A stretch of DNA of 64,000 nucleotides from Cyathus striatus. Its lineage: Eukaryota; Basidiomycota; Agaricomycetes; Agaricales; Nidulariaceae. Positions 35,913 to 48,045 of this stretch are shown piece after piece. Under the pieces are notes generated by a model. That model ran no database searches, was not told the origin of the DNA, and saw only the letters and a program-made list of their open reading frames with translations. Within the stretch, counting starts at the first letter, position 1. Each line of letters opens with the position of its first letter. Both the position numbers and the translations under genes were made by a program. Where the stretch lies: positions 992,001-1,056,000 of the forward strand of contig JAOVFP010000021.1 in the NCBI GenBank assembly GCA_025738555.1. Reading direction: 5' to 3'.

Positions 35913-38900
35913 GGGCACGTAGTTTTTACCGTGCACGCTCAAAAGTGAGCGTGGGTGAGCGTGCCACGCTCAGTGCCAAATTTTCACGCTCAAGTGGTGA
36001 GCGTGTCACGCTCAAGATATATTTACTAGTTTTAAAAGGCCTATTTCTAAGTTGAACTAATTGTAAATCAAGTGTATATACTGATATTGTACTATTGTAG
36101 TCTTATTGTCACCACAGGTAAAGATTTTAAACGTGATAAACACTTAGAAGTTGAAGAATATAAATTAATTTTAACGCTCAAGCTTGAACGTGCACGCTCA
36201 TTTTTCACGCTCAAGGTGTGAGCGTGCACGCTCACATCACGCTCAAGATTTTATTTCACGCACAGGGTCGACGTCTCACGCACAGGGTCCATAAATTCAC
36301 GCACAGGGTCTGAGCGTTCACGCTCAAGGTCTGTCAACTCACGCTCACTTCACGCTCATGGTGTGAGTAGTCATTTTTATTAGAATAAATAAAGTATTTA
36401 TATTTTGACTTCACTTACATGTAGCAGTAGGATGTGTAGTAATACTAAGTACAATAACGGTCACACTTCAATGTAGGTGTGAATATGTATTCACTTCACG
36501 CACACGCCCAAACTCATTTTAATTAACAGTGAACAAGTATGAGCATGATCGTGATGGGTATATCTATTCACTCTCATTCGCCTTTCCTATAACTTCAGAG
36601 TAAGTGTAGCTATGGTGCATATACTCACGCCCACCCTCAATTACTCGAATTTGACTGTGAGCGTGAATAGGTAATCTATTCATGTTCACGCTTATCTCAA
36701 TTTAAAGGATATCCGGTCATACAGTACATATCATACTCATGCTCATACTCAATTAATAGAGTATGAGTGTGAATTTATTATAGTCATGCTCACAAAATCT
36801 ATTTGATATACTCTTTAGATATATACATGCTGTAGTGCACTAATTAATTAATATAGAAGTTGATATATGTCACATAAAGAATATCCACGCTCAACATTTC
36901 TCATTGCCAAACTTGTTTAAATTGAGAGTAAGCACACAAATATATATATACTATATTCACATGCAAGTTGTACTATACAAGTAATATGCATGAGCGTGAA
37001 TAGAGATACCTATCACGCTCATGCTCAAACTCAAGTAAATCGAGCGTGAGTGTGAATATAACACTCACGCACAATTTCATGGTTAATATACATGAGCGTG
37101 AATAGGAATACACACCCATCGCACTCACACTCAAATTACAGGTACGATTATGTGCGCATACAAAGAAATGTGCTTCACGCTCACATTAAAACCACAATGA
37201 ATGTGAGCGTGAATAGATTAAAGATACACTTCATGCCCACTGCCATGTCCTTGCAGTTGAGAGTGAGCATGTGTATATACTACTTATATTCACACTCACA
37301 CTCAAGACACTGAAAATATGAGTGAGCGTGAAAATAAATACATACCACGCTCACTAAAAATCAACTAATAATTGAATATAATATTCGTGAGCATGAATAG
37401 GAATACCTATCACTCTCACGCTCAAGATTTGCAGTAGTACAGTATTTAGGATATGTATATTGCTTCACGCTCACTTATATATTTCATCACGCTCACTTAC
37501 ATATTATTCACACTCAGGGTCGAATTTCCACACGCAGACCCTGAGGGTGCATGGAATTTTCTACCTGCCCATCCATGCTCACTCTCAATTATGATGAGAT
37601 TGGCCGTGAGTGTGAGCGTGAATATGTAATCTATTCACGCTCATGCTCATCTCAATTTAAAGGATATGCAGTCATACAGTATATATCATACTTATTAATT
37701 AAGTACGAACTCTATCTCATTCCGTTCGTCAGTACATAAGTCGAAGGCAAATTCAATATACTATTTATATACATGCCATAGTTACTGCCAAACTTGTTTA
37801 AATTGAGAGTAAAATATATAGCTCATATTCAAGTTACTGGAAATATTCATGAGCGTGAATAGGGATATCTATCACACTCATGCTCAAACTCAAGTAAATC
37901 GAGCGTGAGTGTGAATACAACGCTCACGCACAAGTTATACTATGCAAATATGTGATAATGCTCAAACTCAATCAAATTGAGTGTGAGTGTGAATATGACA
38001 CTCATGCACAATTCATGGTAAATATGCGTGAGCGTGAATATGAACATCTATTACGCTCACGGTCAACCCACCCAGCTTGGGAGAGAACATTACTATATGA
38101 TATTTAATTCTTTTTAAGATATACCCACTGTATCATGTCCTTAGGATGATATTATATTAATAACAATTTATTGCTTCTTACTTATATATTGCTTCACGCT
38201 CACATATATATTATTCACGCACAGGGTTGAATTTCCACACAAACCCTGAGCGTGCGCGGAATTTTCCGCCTGACGAATAGAAATTCCTATCACGCTCATG
38301 CCCAAACTCGAGTTATTCAATTAGGAGTGTGAATACAACTATCACGCACAAGTTCATGGTAAATATGCGTGAGCGTGAAATAAATGTGAGTTTGAATCGA
38401 AATAAATAGATATACCAGCGTGAGCATGAATAGATTACTTATACCCATCACGCTCACGCTCAACATTTCATGCTTACTGTAAAGTCCTTGAAATTGAGAG
38501 TGAGCGCATACACTACTTATAGTCGCACTCACGCTCAAGTTGCTGAAAATATGGGTGAGCGTGAAAATAAATACATATCACACCCACTCAACAAGAAACT
38601 TGAATATAATATTGGTAAATGTTCACACCCACGCACAATTTATGATAAATATGCGTGAGTGTGAACAGGAATACTACTACCTACGACGCTCAGGCTCAGA
38701 CTTAATAACTTGCATATAATATTTATGTGCTTCTCAGATAGATAATACGGACATGTAGTGCAGCAGTTGTACAGCATGCACTTAGGATAGGTATATTTAT
38801 GGCAAATATTGCTTCACGCTCACTTACATATTATTCACGCTCAGGGTCGAATTTCCACGCGCAGACCCTGAGCGTGCACGCTCACCTCACGCTCACAATT

Positions 38901-38928
38901 GAGCGTGCACGGAATTTTCTGCCTGCCC
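35913..38928. mobile_element. CACGCTCA-rich inverted-repeat element
   Basis: The left end GGGCACGTAGTTTTTACCG and right end (other strand) GGGCAGGCAGAAAATTCCG lead into the same CGTGCACGCTCAA motif, aligning over 41 bases. The whole 3 kb is filled with CACGCTCA/TGAGCGTG motifs in both orientations. A block containing CACGCACAGGGTCGAATTTC and GACCCTGAGCGTG recurs near 37495-37570, 38210-38280 and 38825-38928. No gene is seen. I could not find a clean target-site repeat. Confidence 0.65.
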
Positions 38929-39115
38929 GATTATATAGCGGTGGTTAACTCCATTTTCCTAGCGCTCACGAGCGGTAAGCTACGCTATACTAATTTCACA
39001 TTCTAATACATATTCATTGTTTGAAAGCTTATATACTTCCATTCTATTTTGTACATCCCATGCTGCAGGTCATATTTCAGATCATTTACACGCGTTGGAA
39101 TACTTACTTTGTGCC

Positions 39116-39428
39116 TTAAGTAGTCCAGAGATTCTTGTATCGGCTGGTTAGACTTGCCGCCCAATCCGGACTTCTCAAGCCAACCCAGCGTGCATCTGTA
39201 GAAACCTTTTCACACGCGGCCACGAACACCACAGGCTGCACCTCTCCTTTATCATTCTCCTGCATTCTCAGTAGCAGATGCAACTTGAAGGAATTTAAAT
39301 GTGGCAGGCCAGAAAATGTGTAGCTGTCTCTCCCGCGAACTCTCCACACCTACTCTCCTTTCCAACCATACATGTATATCTTCAAGTTACCAGCACAAGC
39401 AAACCCGCCCGCCATCTTGCCAACATTA
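39116..39428 (-). CDS. unrecognised short gene or exon, one in-frame stop
   Basis: On the - strand, an ATG at about 39418 opens MAGGFACAGNLKIYMYGWKG. An in-frame TAG near 39352 follows, and then a further 78 codons ending at 39116 (SYTFSGLPHLNSFKLHLLL, then VVFVAACEKVSTDARWVGL). The composition looks protein-like and CpG sites are kept. I do not recognise the family. It could be a gene with an intron over the stop, a single-stop pseudogene, or the last exon of a longer gene. Confidence 0.35.
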
Positions 39429-39439
39429 TGGCACACAAC

Positions 39440-40475
39440 TTGTCGTTGACTAGTATTTAGTTCTGTAATAGAAAAAGATTCAGCTACTTTAGTGAAACAT
39501 ACCTAGCTTTTTCCCTGGGAAGATTGTGCTTACGGTGTGCTGAGTTCTCCGACTCTGTGCCGGTACTCTCCAGAGCCCTGAGTCTTCCACCAAGGATTCA
39601 TTACAAATCCTTTTGTGGTCCAACTACACCAAAGTAGCTCAGTGCTTACTTGAATTGACTTAGTGTAGGTATAAAAATTTATATAAGTAGATAATGTCTC
39701 AACAACTGACGTGAAGTACGTACTATGACAAAGACTCAATGCGTGCTGAGAGTTGTCACTTTTCTGCCGTTGTCGATTGCTGTGCCCGATTCCGTGGGTG
39801 TCGTCCGAGCCGAATCGGGATGCTTGATTTCGGGGTTGTTTGGTTCTGAGGGTGCTGGCTAATCCGGCACGTGACTTGTTCAGTGGTTTCGGGACGCGTC
39901 GACTTCGGTGGAGTAACTTTGTATTTCTTTGACTTCATCGTCCTCCGTCCTCGATCTGCCCTGTTCGGCATGCGCGAATAATAGCCTGGTATGTATGTTT
40001 AATGTATTGTTCCTATGATTCTGACGTGGGCTACGTATTCTAGGTGATTTCATATGTAGACCGCTGGCAGGTCCATTAGACAACACCGGAGAGTCATGGG
40101 CGCAACAGCTGTGGCAATGTTCTAAGGTTGAGAAATGAATCAATTGGCTTAGAGTTAGACGGGAGACAAACGCCGAGTGCTGCGCGTAACGGTGGGGCAC
40201 TAACACCAGACTACCACTGCCTCACGCTGAGTGGTGGGATGGAGAGGTCTTCTGGATAGCAGGCTTATATTTTACAAGTCTTGACAATCTTCTTTCTGTT
40301 GGCATACAAACCGTACAGAATTTGAACAACGAGAAAAGCTCACGGCCACGACGACATTAGCAAATAGCGATTGTAGTGAATTTCACAACGGTTTTAACAT
40401 TTACCCCGGCCGAGACTTGAAGCTTGAGTAAGTAGAAGACCGGTGCCTTACAGAATGCTTGGGCGTTGATATGGA
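39440..40475. other. CpG-rich segment without a recognised gene
   Basis: Open - strand frames at 39756-39971 (starting MPNRADRGRRTMKSKKYK) and 39880-40206 overlap each other and have no known match. The first is Lys/Arg/Pro/Thr-rich and could be a small exon. The segment is not obviously repeated elsewhere in the window. Confidence 0.35.
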
Positions 40476-40592
40476 TCATGATGTGCTATACTTGGAATTA
40501 TGATCATTACCGATATCTGAGCTCTTTAAAACCTAATGCATTTACCCAGTTTCATAGTACAAATTATCATCTACGTAGGTTGGCTTGCCCTC

Positions 40593-41764
40593 ATGTCTCA
40601 ATCCTCCTCACCGGACGCAATCACTGGGGCAGCGTTCGACTCGAATATCGGTCCACTAATCGTACAAGCGTTTTTAAGCGGTATGTCATGATATTATATA
40701 GTAACTTCATGTTCTTACATGTTAACTGTCTTCAGGTTTGTACACGTTCATTCTATACCGCACGGTCCGTGGTGCAGGTGAAATCAGATATACTATTCAT
40801 AGACATTTATGTACTTACATTGCGATTTTAGTCCTGAGAATTCGAAACGGAAGACACATCCTCCTTATGGCTGCTTTGATATCTTTATATGTCTTAAACA
40901 TCATTAATTTTGCCTTGACCTGTATGTTAACAAGATTATTGGTGGCATACATGCATGGTTCAAAATTATTCGTTAATATTTTAAATGATACGGCCATGGT
41001 GGCGGCTTTGATCGCGGACGCGCTATTGGTGGGTAATTAGCATATCACAGGCATTGTCCAAGCGGTTGTCTTATCGGATGTGATGCATGTGATAGGCCTG
41101 GAGGTGCCACATACTGTGGTTGAAAAACAGATGGCTGTTGGCGTTATTCGTAGTTGCTCTCATAGGAGAAGGTGGTAAGTGAATTGCCAAATAATGATGA
41201 TGGTCTATGGATAATGTTTATCATTCACTAGCATTAATGATGGCAGCTTTCGTTATAACGGCCCGGGATATTATAGACGATATTATCCCCTGCTTTTATA
41301 TCGTATCACTGGTCATCACTGTCCTTGCAACATCTATGATTATCTACCGCATCTTGACAGTATCGCGGGATACGGGGACTACAAGGACATATGGATATAT
41401 TATCGAAATTCTTGTCGAGTCCGGGATCATATATTCCACCTCACTTCTTGTTGTAGTTGTGTGTTTTTACCTTCCTGATGGGAACGTGTCTGCTACAGAG
41501 GCATATACCTATGCAAGCAGTGTCCTAATTCCAGCTACAGTCAGTCTATTAGTTATATATAATCGCTTACTTCCTTTAACTGATTTGATAAACTGGCAGG
41601 GAATTGCACCAACAATGATAGCTGAACGCGTCGTTAACAGCACGGAGCATGACGAGGAGAAGTGGTCCCAACCGATATCTGCTCTGAGGTTCAATCATAC
41701 TACGCAAAGAGGCGAGACCCACCAAGAGAGTCATCCTGTCAACCACCCTCCGAGTCCTTGTTGA
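40593..41764 (+). CDS. 7TM-like multi-pass membrane protein, copy D (intact)
   Basis: This has the same exon plan as the copy at 34630-35829. ATG at 40593 gives MSQSSSPDAITGAAFDS; exon 1 ends near 40679 before GTATGT. Further exons read GLYTFILYRTVR, then HILLMAALISLYVLNIINFA and LIADALL up to about 41030. After an intron comes WRCHILWLKNRWLLALFVVA up to about 41171, then SLVITVLATSMIIYRILTVS and YIIEILVESGIIYSTSLLVV from about 41228. The last exon runs from about 41600 to the stop at 41762-41764, and is Glu/Thr-rich (VNSTEHDEEKWSQPISALRF). The last intron (about 41540-41599) has no stop in frame, so it could be retained without truncation. It is the closest relative of decayed copies A and F. 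Function unknown. Confidence 0.75.
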
Positions 41765-42744
41765 GAAATAGATTTAAAATTTAAAGTTAACTTCCGAGTC
41801 TTTCATTGTTCTCGAAAGAAGTTCTTTCTGTTAGAATACTCAATACTACATGTATTATTGTGATGAACATTACGACATATTATGACTCGACAAGTCTGCT
41901 AAGCTAGTCCTAATAATAATTCAATTTTATAATTAGGGTATGTGTATCACCCGTACTAAAACTGTGTAGCGAACTCATGGTAGACAGAGCAGGCGTGTCT
42001 GTTGCATTTATGTTGAATGTCATTTAACTGTAACTCAGCTCTCCTATCGCCGATTTACACCTGCAGTGCGCATTAACTTCGTTAGGCGCAGAAACTGTTC
42101 TGTAAAAATGATTTCATAATTCATATATCTTGTATTAGTACTATGTACATCAGTACGAAACGACGCCGAGCCTAGAGTAGCTAGACTCAGACAGGGTAGT
42201 AAATGTTATTATTATCCTGGATTATATATGAAGAATCAATAGCAGTATTGGAACATCACATTACGAGCCATAATAAAAATTGATGACGTGTATAATTCTG
42301 ATAATTGTTCTACATCTCTTTAAAAACTTCTGGTTAAATGATTATGTTGGTAAAAATACCGTTGAACAAGTGGAGAACAGTCTAGACGAAGCGGAAGCAA
42401 CCGTGGGAACAAATAGATTCGGCGCTAAACGCTTGGACTCAGACTGCACCATCTCTCAGACTCAGACTCACGGGCCCACCCACTTCCAACCACTGCTGTA
42501 TAAAGATCCACCCCCACTTCGAATGAAGCCGACACCAACACCCAGTTGCACTGAAAAAATAGAACTCTAGCTCCTCGTACCTATTTATGACGGGAATAAA
42601 TAACTAGGGAACTTGAGGGTTACAGCGACTGGCACTGGACTCAAGCAAAGATTTAAGAGGAAGGCCAAGATGTAATCCGTACTAACGAGAAGATTCCCTC
42701 TGACTTGTCATTCTACAGCTCTCAGCCCTCTGCAGGACATGCGT
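41765..42744. other. duplicated spacer between membrane-protein and eIF2A copies
   Basis: The part at 41770-42080 matches 53815-54110 loosely. The part at 42195-42560 matches 205-560 closely and continues into the eIF2A 5' exon. No gene is seen. This is the best-preserved version of the spacer in the duplicated unit. Confidence 0.65.
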
Positions 42745-44994
42745 GTACAGCGCTGATGGTCGCTTTTGGCATATGTGTTACCTAATGTATATGCTCTTCC
42801 TTTTCGTGTGATTGTATTGTGGTTTTGTTTTGTGGTTTTGTGTTCTGTGGGACTCTATGGTGTCATGCTATCATGTTGAAACGTTATGCAATCTACCTCC
42901 CTTTGTTGAATGGCATGCTAACTACGTTACAGGGTACGGATATACATAGCAGAGGGTGCCCAGCTCCTCCAAGAGCTACCCTTGGCCGTAAATTCCGAGA
43001 TTCAGGTGTATATGCCTACGGAGTGGGAGAGGGGCATGGTGGATAAGCTTAAGGGTGCTAGTATGGTCCGTCTGGGTCTGTGGTTAAATCCTAGTGTTGC
43101 TGTTTTTGTTGGGAAGAAAATGGCACTCTTTCTTCCATCTTTTCTTTTATTAAAAGAGGCTCACTTCATTTGTTCAGGGCGCACCAGCCTCGATAAAAAT
43201 CCACCCCCTCATATCCCTCCCCGCCCACATGCGAAAAGAACTTCTACAAAGCAGATCAAGCAACGATCAAATGGATACCCTTGGCAAGCAAGTCCTCCTG
43301 CTTACACATACGGAGGTGGATAATAGTAATAAAAGCTATTATGGAGAGACGGGGTTGTACCTTTTGAGTGCAGTGGCGAATTTTGATTGTAGTGTTGTGA
43401 TGGATAAGGAGGGGCCGATATATTGTTTCGCTTGGAGTCCGGGGAGTAGGGAGTTTGGGGTAGTTGAAGAATGTGAGTTGGTTTCTTGTTCTGCTGTTGT
43501 TTGCTTTGGAGGGGTGGGGGGAGGAGGCTTCTTCCTGTCCTACCGTGCTAGCTCGGGGAGAAGTTGGGGTGTTTTTCTCTCGCTTTTCTAGGTTTTGGGA
43601 TGCGCGGTGGAAGAGTTCTGTCCTCTGAAGTAGCCTGGGGAGGAGGGCAAGGAACGTTTCGTTCTCTCTCCCTCTCCTCGAGCTGTTCTTGGCGAGTTCG
43701 CCTGTTGGGAGGGGACGAGGCTTGAGGAGAGCGAAACCCCGTCCTTCTCCTTGGTGATGTTGTTCAGGATGGATACTCAGATGAGGGTCAGGAGTGCTTT
43801 GGGATGCGTTGCGGAAGAACGAGATAGGATGTTAGGACATAGCTCTTACTTCGTCTTAAGTTCGTTTTGACGAAGCAGCCTGGGTGGCCAAGGGCTGGAG
43901 CACGTAGAACTACGTAGGAGCGATGGGATAGACTCCTCGTTCCTTACCCTGTCCGTTCCCTTCTCCACCTTTCTTCTCTTTTCTCCTTTTCTGCCTTTTC
44001 TTCTTTCGAATACATGCTATCCCCAGCCCTCCACAGACATGCCAGCTAAACGACCTTATTCGACCAACACATGCCCATGCTGCACGATTTTGGCTCTGCA
44101 CCACATAATTTTATCGTGTTTAACCCTCAAAGACAGCACATTATTCTTGCTGGGTTTGGCAATTGACTGGGAAGATGGATGTGTTTGATCGGAAGATGCT
44201 TACCAAGGTGTGTTCCTTTCATAAAGTTGTGAGGCTGTGCGTTCGCATTGCATTGTGTTTATACAAGCTTACACTGCACCCGCTCCTAACTCATCCTTTG
44301 TAGGTAACAATAGGCGCACTAAACACCTCGCACTGTGAATGGTTCCCCTGTGGGCGCTTTCTACTCATCGCCACCCTCTCCCATGGCCCTGCGTAGACAA
44401 TGGCATCAAAATAAGGCACTGCCCCGGCCTGCACCGGCTCGCTGCAGCACATCCAAGCAATCGAGCGTCCTGGCGGCCTACCCCTATCAACTCTGCTCCC
44501 CCTTTGGGCAGGGTCTACCACAAGCTCCTGCTTCGGCAGAAAGTGTCAAGGGGAAAATAGAGAAACCGCGAGCTGTTAAGGCCACCAGAGCATATAGGCC
44601 TCCTGGGGCTTGGGGTCTAGGGGGATGCAGAGTCCCAGGAGGAATGGGAAAGGTTATGCTGTGGGTCATGGAAGGGGGAGTGCGGTACAGAGTGATGCGG
44701 CTGCGCCTATTGTTGTCGAGGAAGAGAAGGTGCCGGCTATTCCTGGTGTGGATGGTGCACTGGATGCTGTTGCGAAGAAGATGAGGAGTTTGAATAAGAA
44801 GGTGTGTTTTTATTTATGGTTTTGGTATATGTTGCTTTTGGCTTGTTGTTCTGTGTTTCTTCATTTGTGTTCAAGTGGTGTCAGCCAATTTGATTGCAAA
44901 TTGCTCAGGAAAAATGAGTGCTAGTGATCCTGATTCTCCACCAAAAAAATGAGTGCCATTTTTATAAGGCATATTCAGTAAATGTAATGAAGTG

Positions 44995-45345
44995 GTGATC
45001 ATTGGCACTCATTTATGTATTGGTATTGACAACTAGGGGATTATATTAGTATAGTATGAGGACACTCAAAAGTGATCATTTTAAGAATATTAGAAGGTGA
45101 TCATTGGTGCTCATTTATGTATTGTTGTTGATTACTAGGGAACTATATTAGTATAGTATGGAGGCACTCAAAAGTGATCATTTGAAGAATATTAGAAGGT
45201 GATCATTGGCACTCATTTATGTATTGGTATTGACTACTAGGGGATTATATTAGTATAGTATGGAGGCACTCAAAAGTGATCATTTTGAGAGCATTAGGAG
45301 GTGATCATTGGCACTCATTTATGTATTGCTATTACTGATTACTAG
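44995..45345 (+). repeat. left-arm ~117-bp tandem repeats of foldback 3
   Basis: About four units containing GGTGATCATTGGCACTCATT, ATGTATTG, TTATATTAGTATAGTATG and CACTCAAAAGTGATCATTTT. The last part carries a palindromic ACTCAAAAGT/TGATCA core. Inverted units lie at 49590-50040. Confidence 0.85.
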
Positions 45346-45684
45346 TTGATCTGCGCTTCGCATTTGTCACATACTTCTCGCGTGTCACGTTGGTCACACA
45401 TATTCCCGCGCCTCATATTTTCCCACGCATCGCATTTGTCACGTACTTCATGCGCGTCACGTTGGTCACATATATTCCCGCGCCTCGTGTTTTTCCCGCG
45501 CATCACATCTGTCACGTACTTCACGCGCGTCACGTTCGTCACACATATTCCCGCGCTTCGCATTTGTCACATATTTCCTGCGTGTCACATCCGTCACATA
45601 TATTCCCGCGCTTCGCATTTGTCACATACTTCCTGCGTGTCACATCCGTCACATATGTTCCCGCGCTTCACATCTGTCACATAT

Positions 45685-46197
45685 GTTGTCACGCTTTAGC
45701 GCGTTTGTCACGCTTTAGCGCGTTTGTCACGCTTTAGCGCGTTTGTCACGCTTTAGCGCGTTTGTCACGCTTTAGCGCGTTTGTCACGCTTTAGCGCGTT
45801 TGTCACGCTTTAGCGCGTTTGTCACGCTTTAGCGCGTTTGTCACGCTTTAGCGCGTTTGTCACGCTTTAGCGCGTTTGTCACGCTTTAGCGCGTTTGTCA
45901 CGCTTTAGCGCGTTTGTCACGCTTTAGCGCGTTTGTCACGCTTTAGCGCGTTTGTCACGCTTTAGCGCGTTTGTCACGCTTTAGCGCGTTTGTCACGCTT
46001 TAGCGCGTTTGTCACGCTTTAGCGCGTTTGTCACGCTTTAGCGCGTTTGTCACGCTTTAGCGCGTTTGTCACGCTTTAGCGCGTTTGTCACGCTTTAGCG
46101 CGTTTGTCACGCTTTAGCGCGTTTGTCACGCTTTAGCGCGTTTGTCACGCTTTAGCGCGTTTGTCACGCTTTAGCGCGTTTGTCACGCTTTAGCGCG
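45685..46197 (+). repeat. 27 perfect copies of TTTGTCACGCTTTAGCGCG
   Basis: A 19-base unit is repeated 27 times with no visible difference. Each unit has several CpG sites and an inverted CGCT-TT-AGCG core. The same position in foldback 2 has nine units of TTTGTCACGCTTTAACGCG, and foldback 1 has a single degenerate unit. The right arm of foldback 3 has no matching array. Uniformity and intact CpGs point to recent amplification. Confidence 0.95.
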
Positions 46198-48045
46198 TTT
46201 GTCATGCTTTGTATGCGCGTCACGCGTCACGTTTGTCACGTTCTTTATGAGCGTTACGCTTTTATGCATGTCACACATGTCACGTCTTTGAGGTGCTTCA
46301 CAAGCCTCTTGCATTGACAAGTCAGTTATTGATTCAGACCCTGTATGACAATACTACACATGACTATAGAAAAATGACAGTAAGTTTTTCTTAGGCAAGA
46401 AATGAGGGCCACTTAGCAAGAAAGTGAAGAGAAGTACAAGAGGGGGTTTCATATATATGAATGGATACTAATACTAAAAGAACTATACAATATAAATGAG
46501 AGATGTGAAACACAAGACAGTATAGAAGTGTCATTAAGTCATATAGAGCAAGTATATATGTGACTTAATAATGTGTGTTGAAGATATAAGCATATCCAAT
46601 GGTTAATGCAAGAATCATTATCATGTAATGACTGAGACATGTGAGTTTGATGTGATGTGGAATCACATATACTAACCATTCTTTCAGATTTGCTATTTAT
46701 ATGTAGTTCTTTCAGTATATGTTCTTTTCTGTTCAGTTGTTAAATATTTCCACTTCATCATCTCTCATATCCAGACTAACCATTATAGTTTTACTTTGTC
46801 ATTTCATTACATCTCTAGTTCTGATTATTAAACATTATATGATGCCATTTCCAACTTTCTCATGCTCTGTCAGTGGGGGTAAGACTTCTACTACATATAC
46901 ACTATATTTTTCATTTTAGTTTCTTATCACTACCACACTTCTATAACTTTTAATTGTTATTTTCCATGTTACAATCTTCAATTCTACAAGTACATATTGT
47001 TTCCTCTGCATATATAATTTACTCCATACTATTAAATACTTACTCCACTCTCATGACAACTTGAATAGTGGTAGAGATAAAAAAATCTAATATGATTGGA
47101 AAGCATGATATTTGTGAAATTGGAAGGCATGATATTTGTGAAAAAGTTGCAATGCACTTGAAAAATGTGACATGCATGAAAAACACATGATGCATTTAAA
47201 AAAAAATGACATATATAACATGCGAAAAGTGTGACATGCATGCAGATTGTCATGGCGTGACGCGCCTCAAAGATGTGACACGTGTGACATGCATAAAAGC
47301 GTAACGCTCATAAAGAACGTGACAAACGTGACGCGTGACGCGCATACAAAGCATGACAAATATGCGAAAGCGTGACAAATGCGCTAAAGTGTGACAAGTG
47401 TGATATATGCATAGTGTGGGAGAATTGTGACAGACGTGACGCGCGTGAAAATTGTGACAAATGTGTGACGAACGTGAAGCGCGGGAATATACATGACAGA
47501 CGTGACGGGCAGGAAGAATGTGACAAATGTGATGCGTGGGAATATATGTGACGAACGTGACGCGAAGGAAATATGTGACAGATGTGAAGCGCGGGAACAT
47601 ATGTGACGGATGTGACACGCAGGAAGTATGTAACAAATGCGAAGCGCGGGAATATATGTGACGGATGCGACACGCAGGAAATATGTGACAAATGCGAAGC
47701 GCGGGAATATGTGTGACGAACGTGACGCGCATGAAGTACATGACAAATATGAAGCGTGGGAATATGTGTGACGAACGTGACGCGCGTGAAGTACGTGACA
47801 AATATGAAGCGCGGGAATATGTGTGACGAACGTGACGCGCATGAAGTACATGACAGATGTGATGCGCGGGAAAAACACGAGGCGCGGGAATATATGTGAT
47901 CAATGTGACGCGCATGAAGTATGTGACAAATGCGATGTGCGGGAAAATATGAGGCGTGGGAATATGTGTGACCAACGTGACACGCGGGAAGTATGTGACA
48001 AATGCGAAGCGTGGGAAATATGCGAAGCGCAGATCAACTAGTAAT

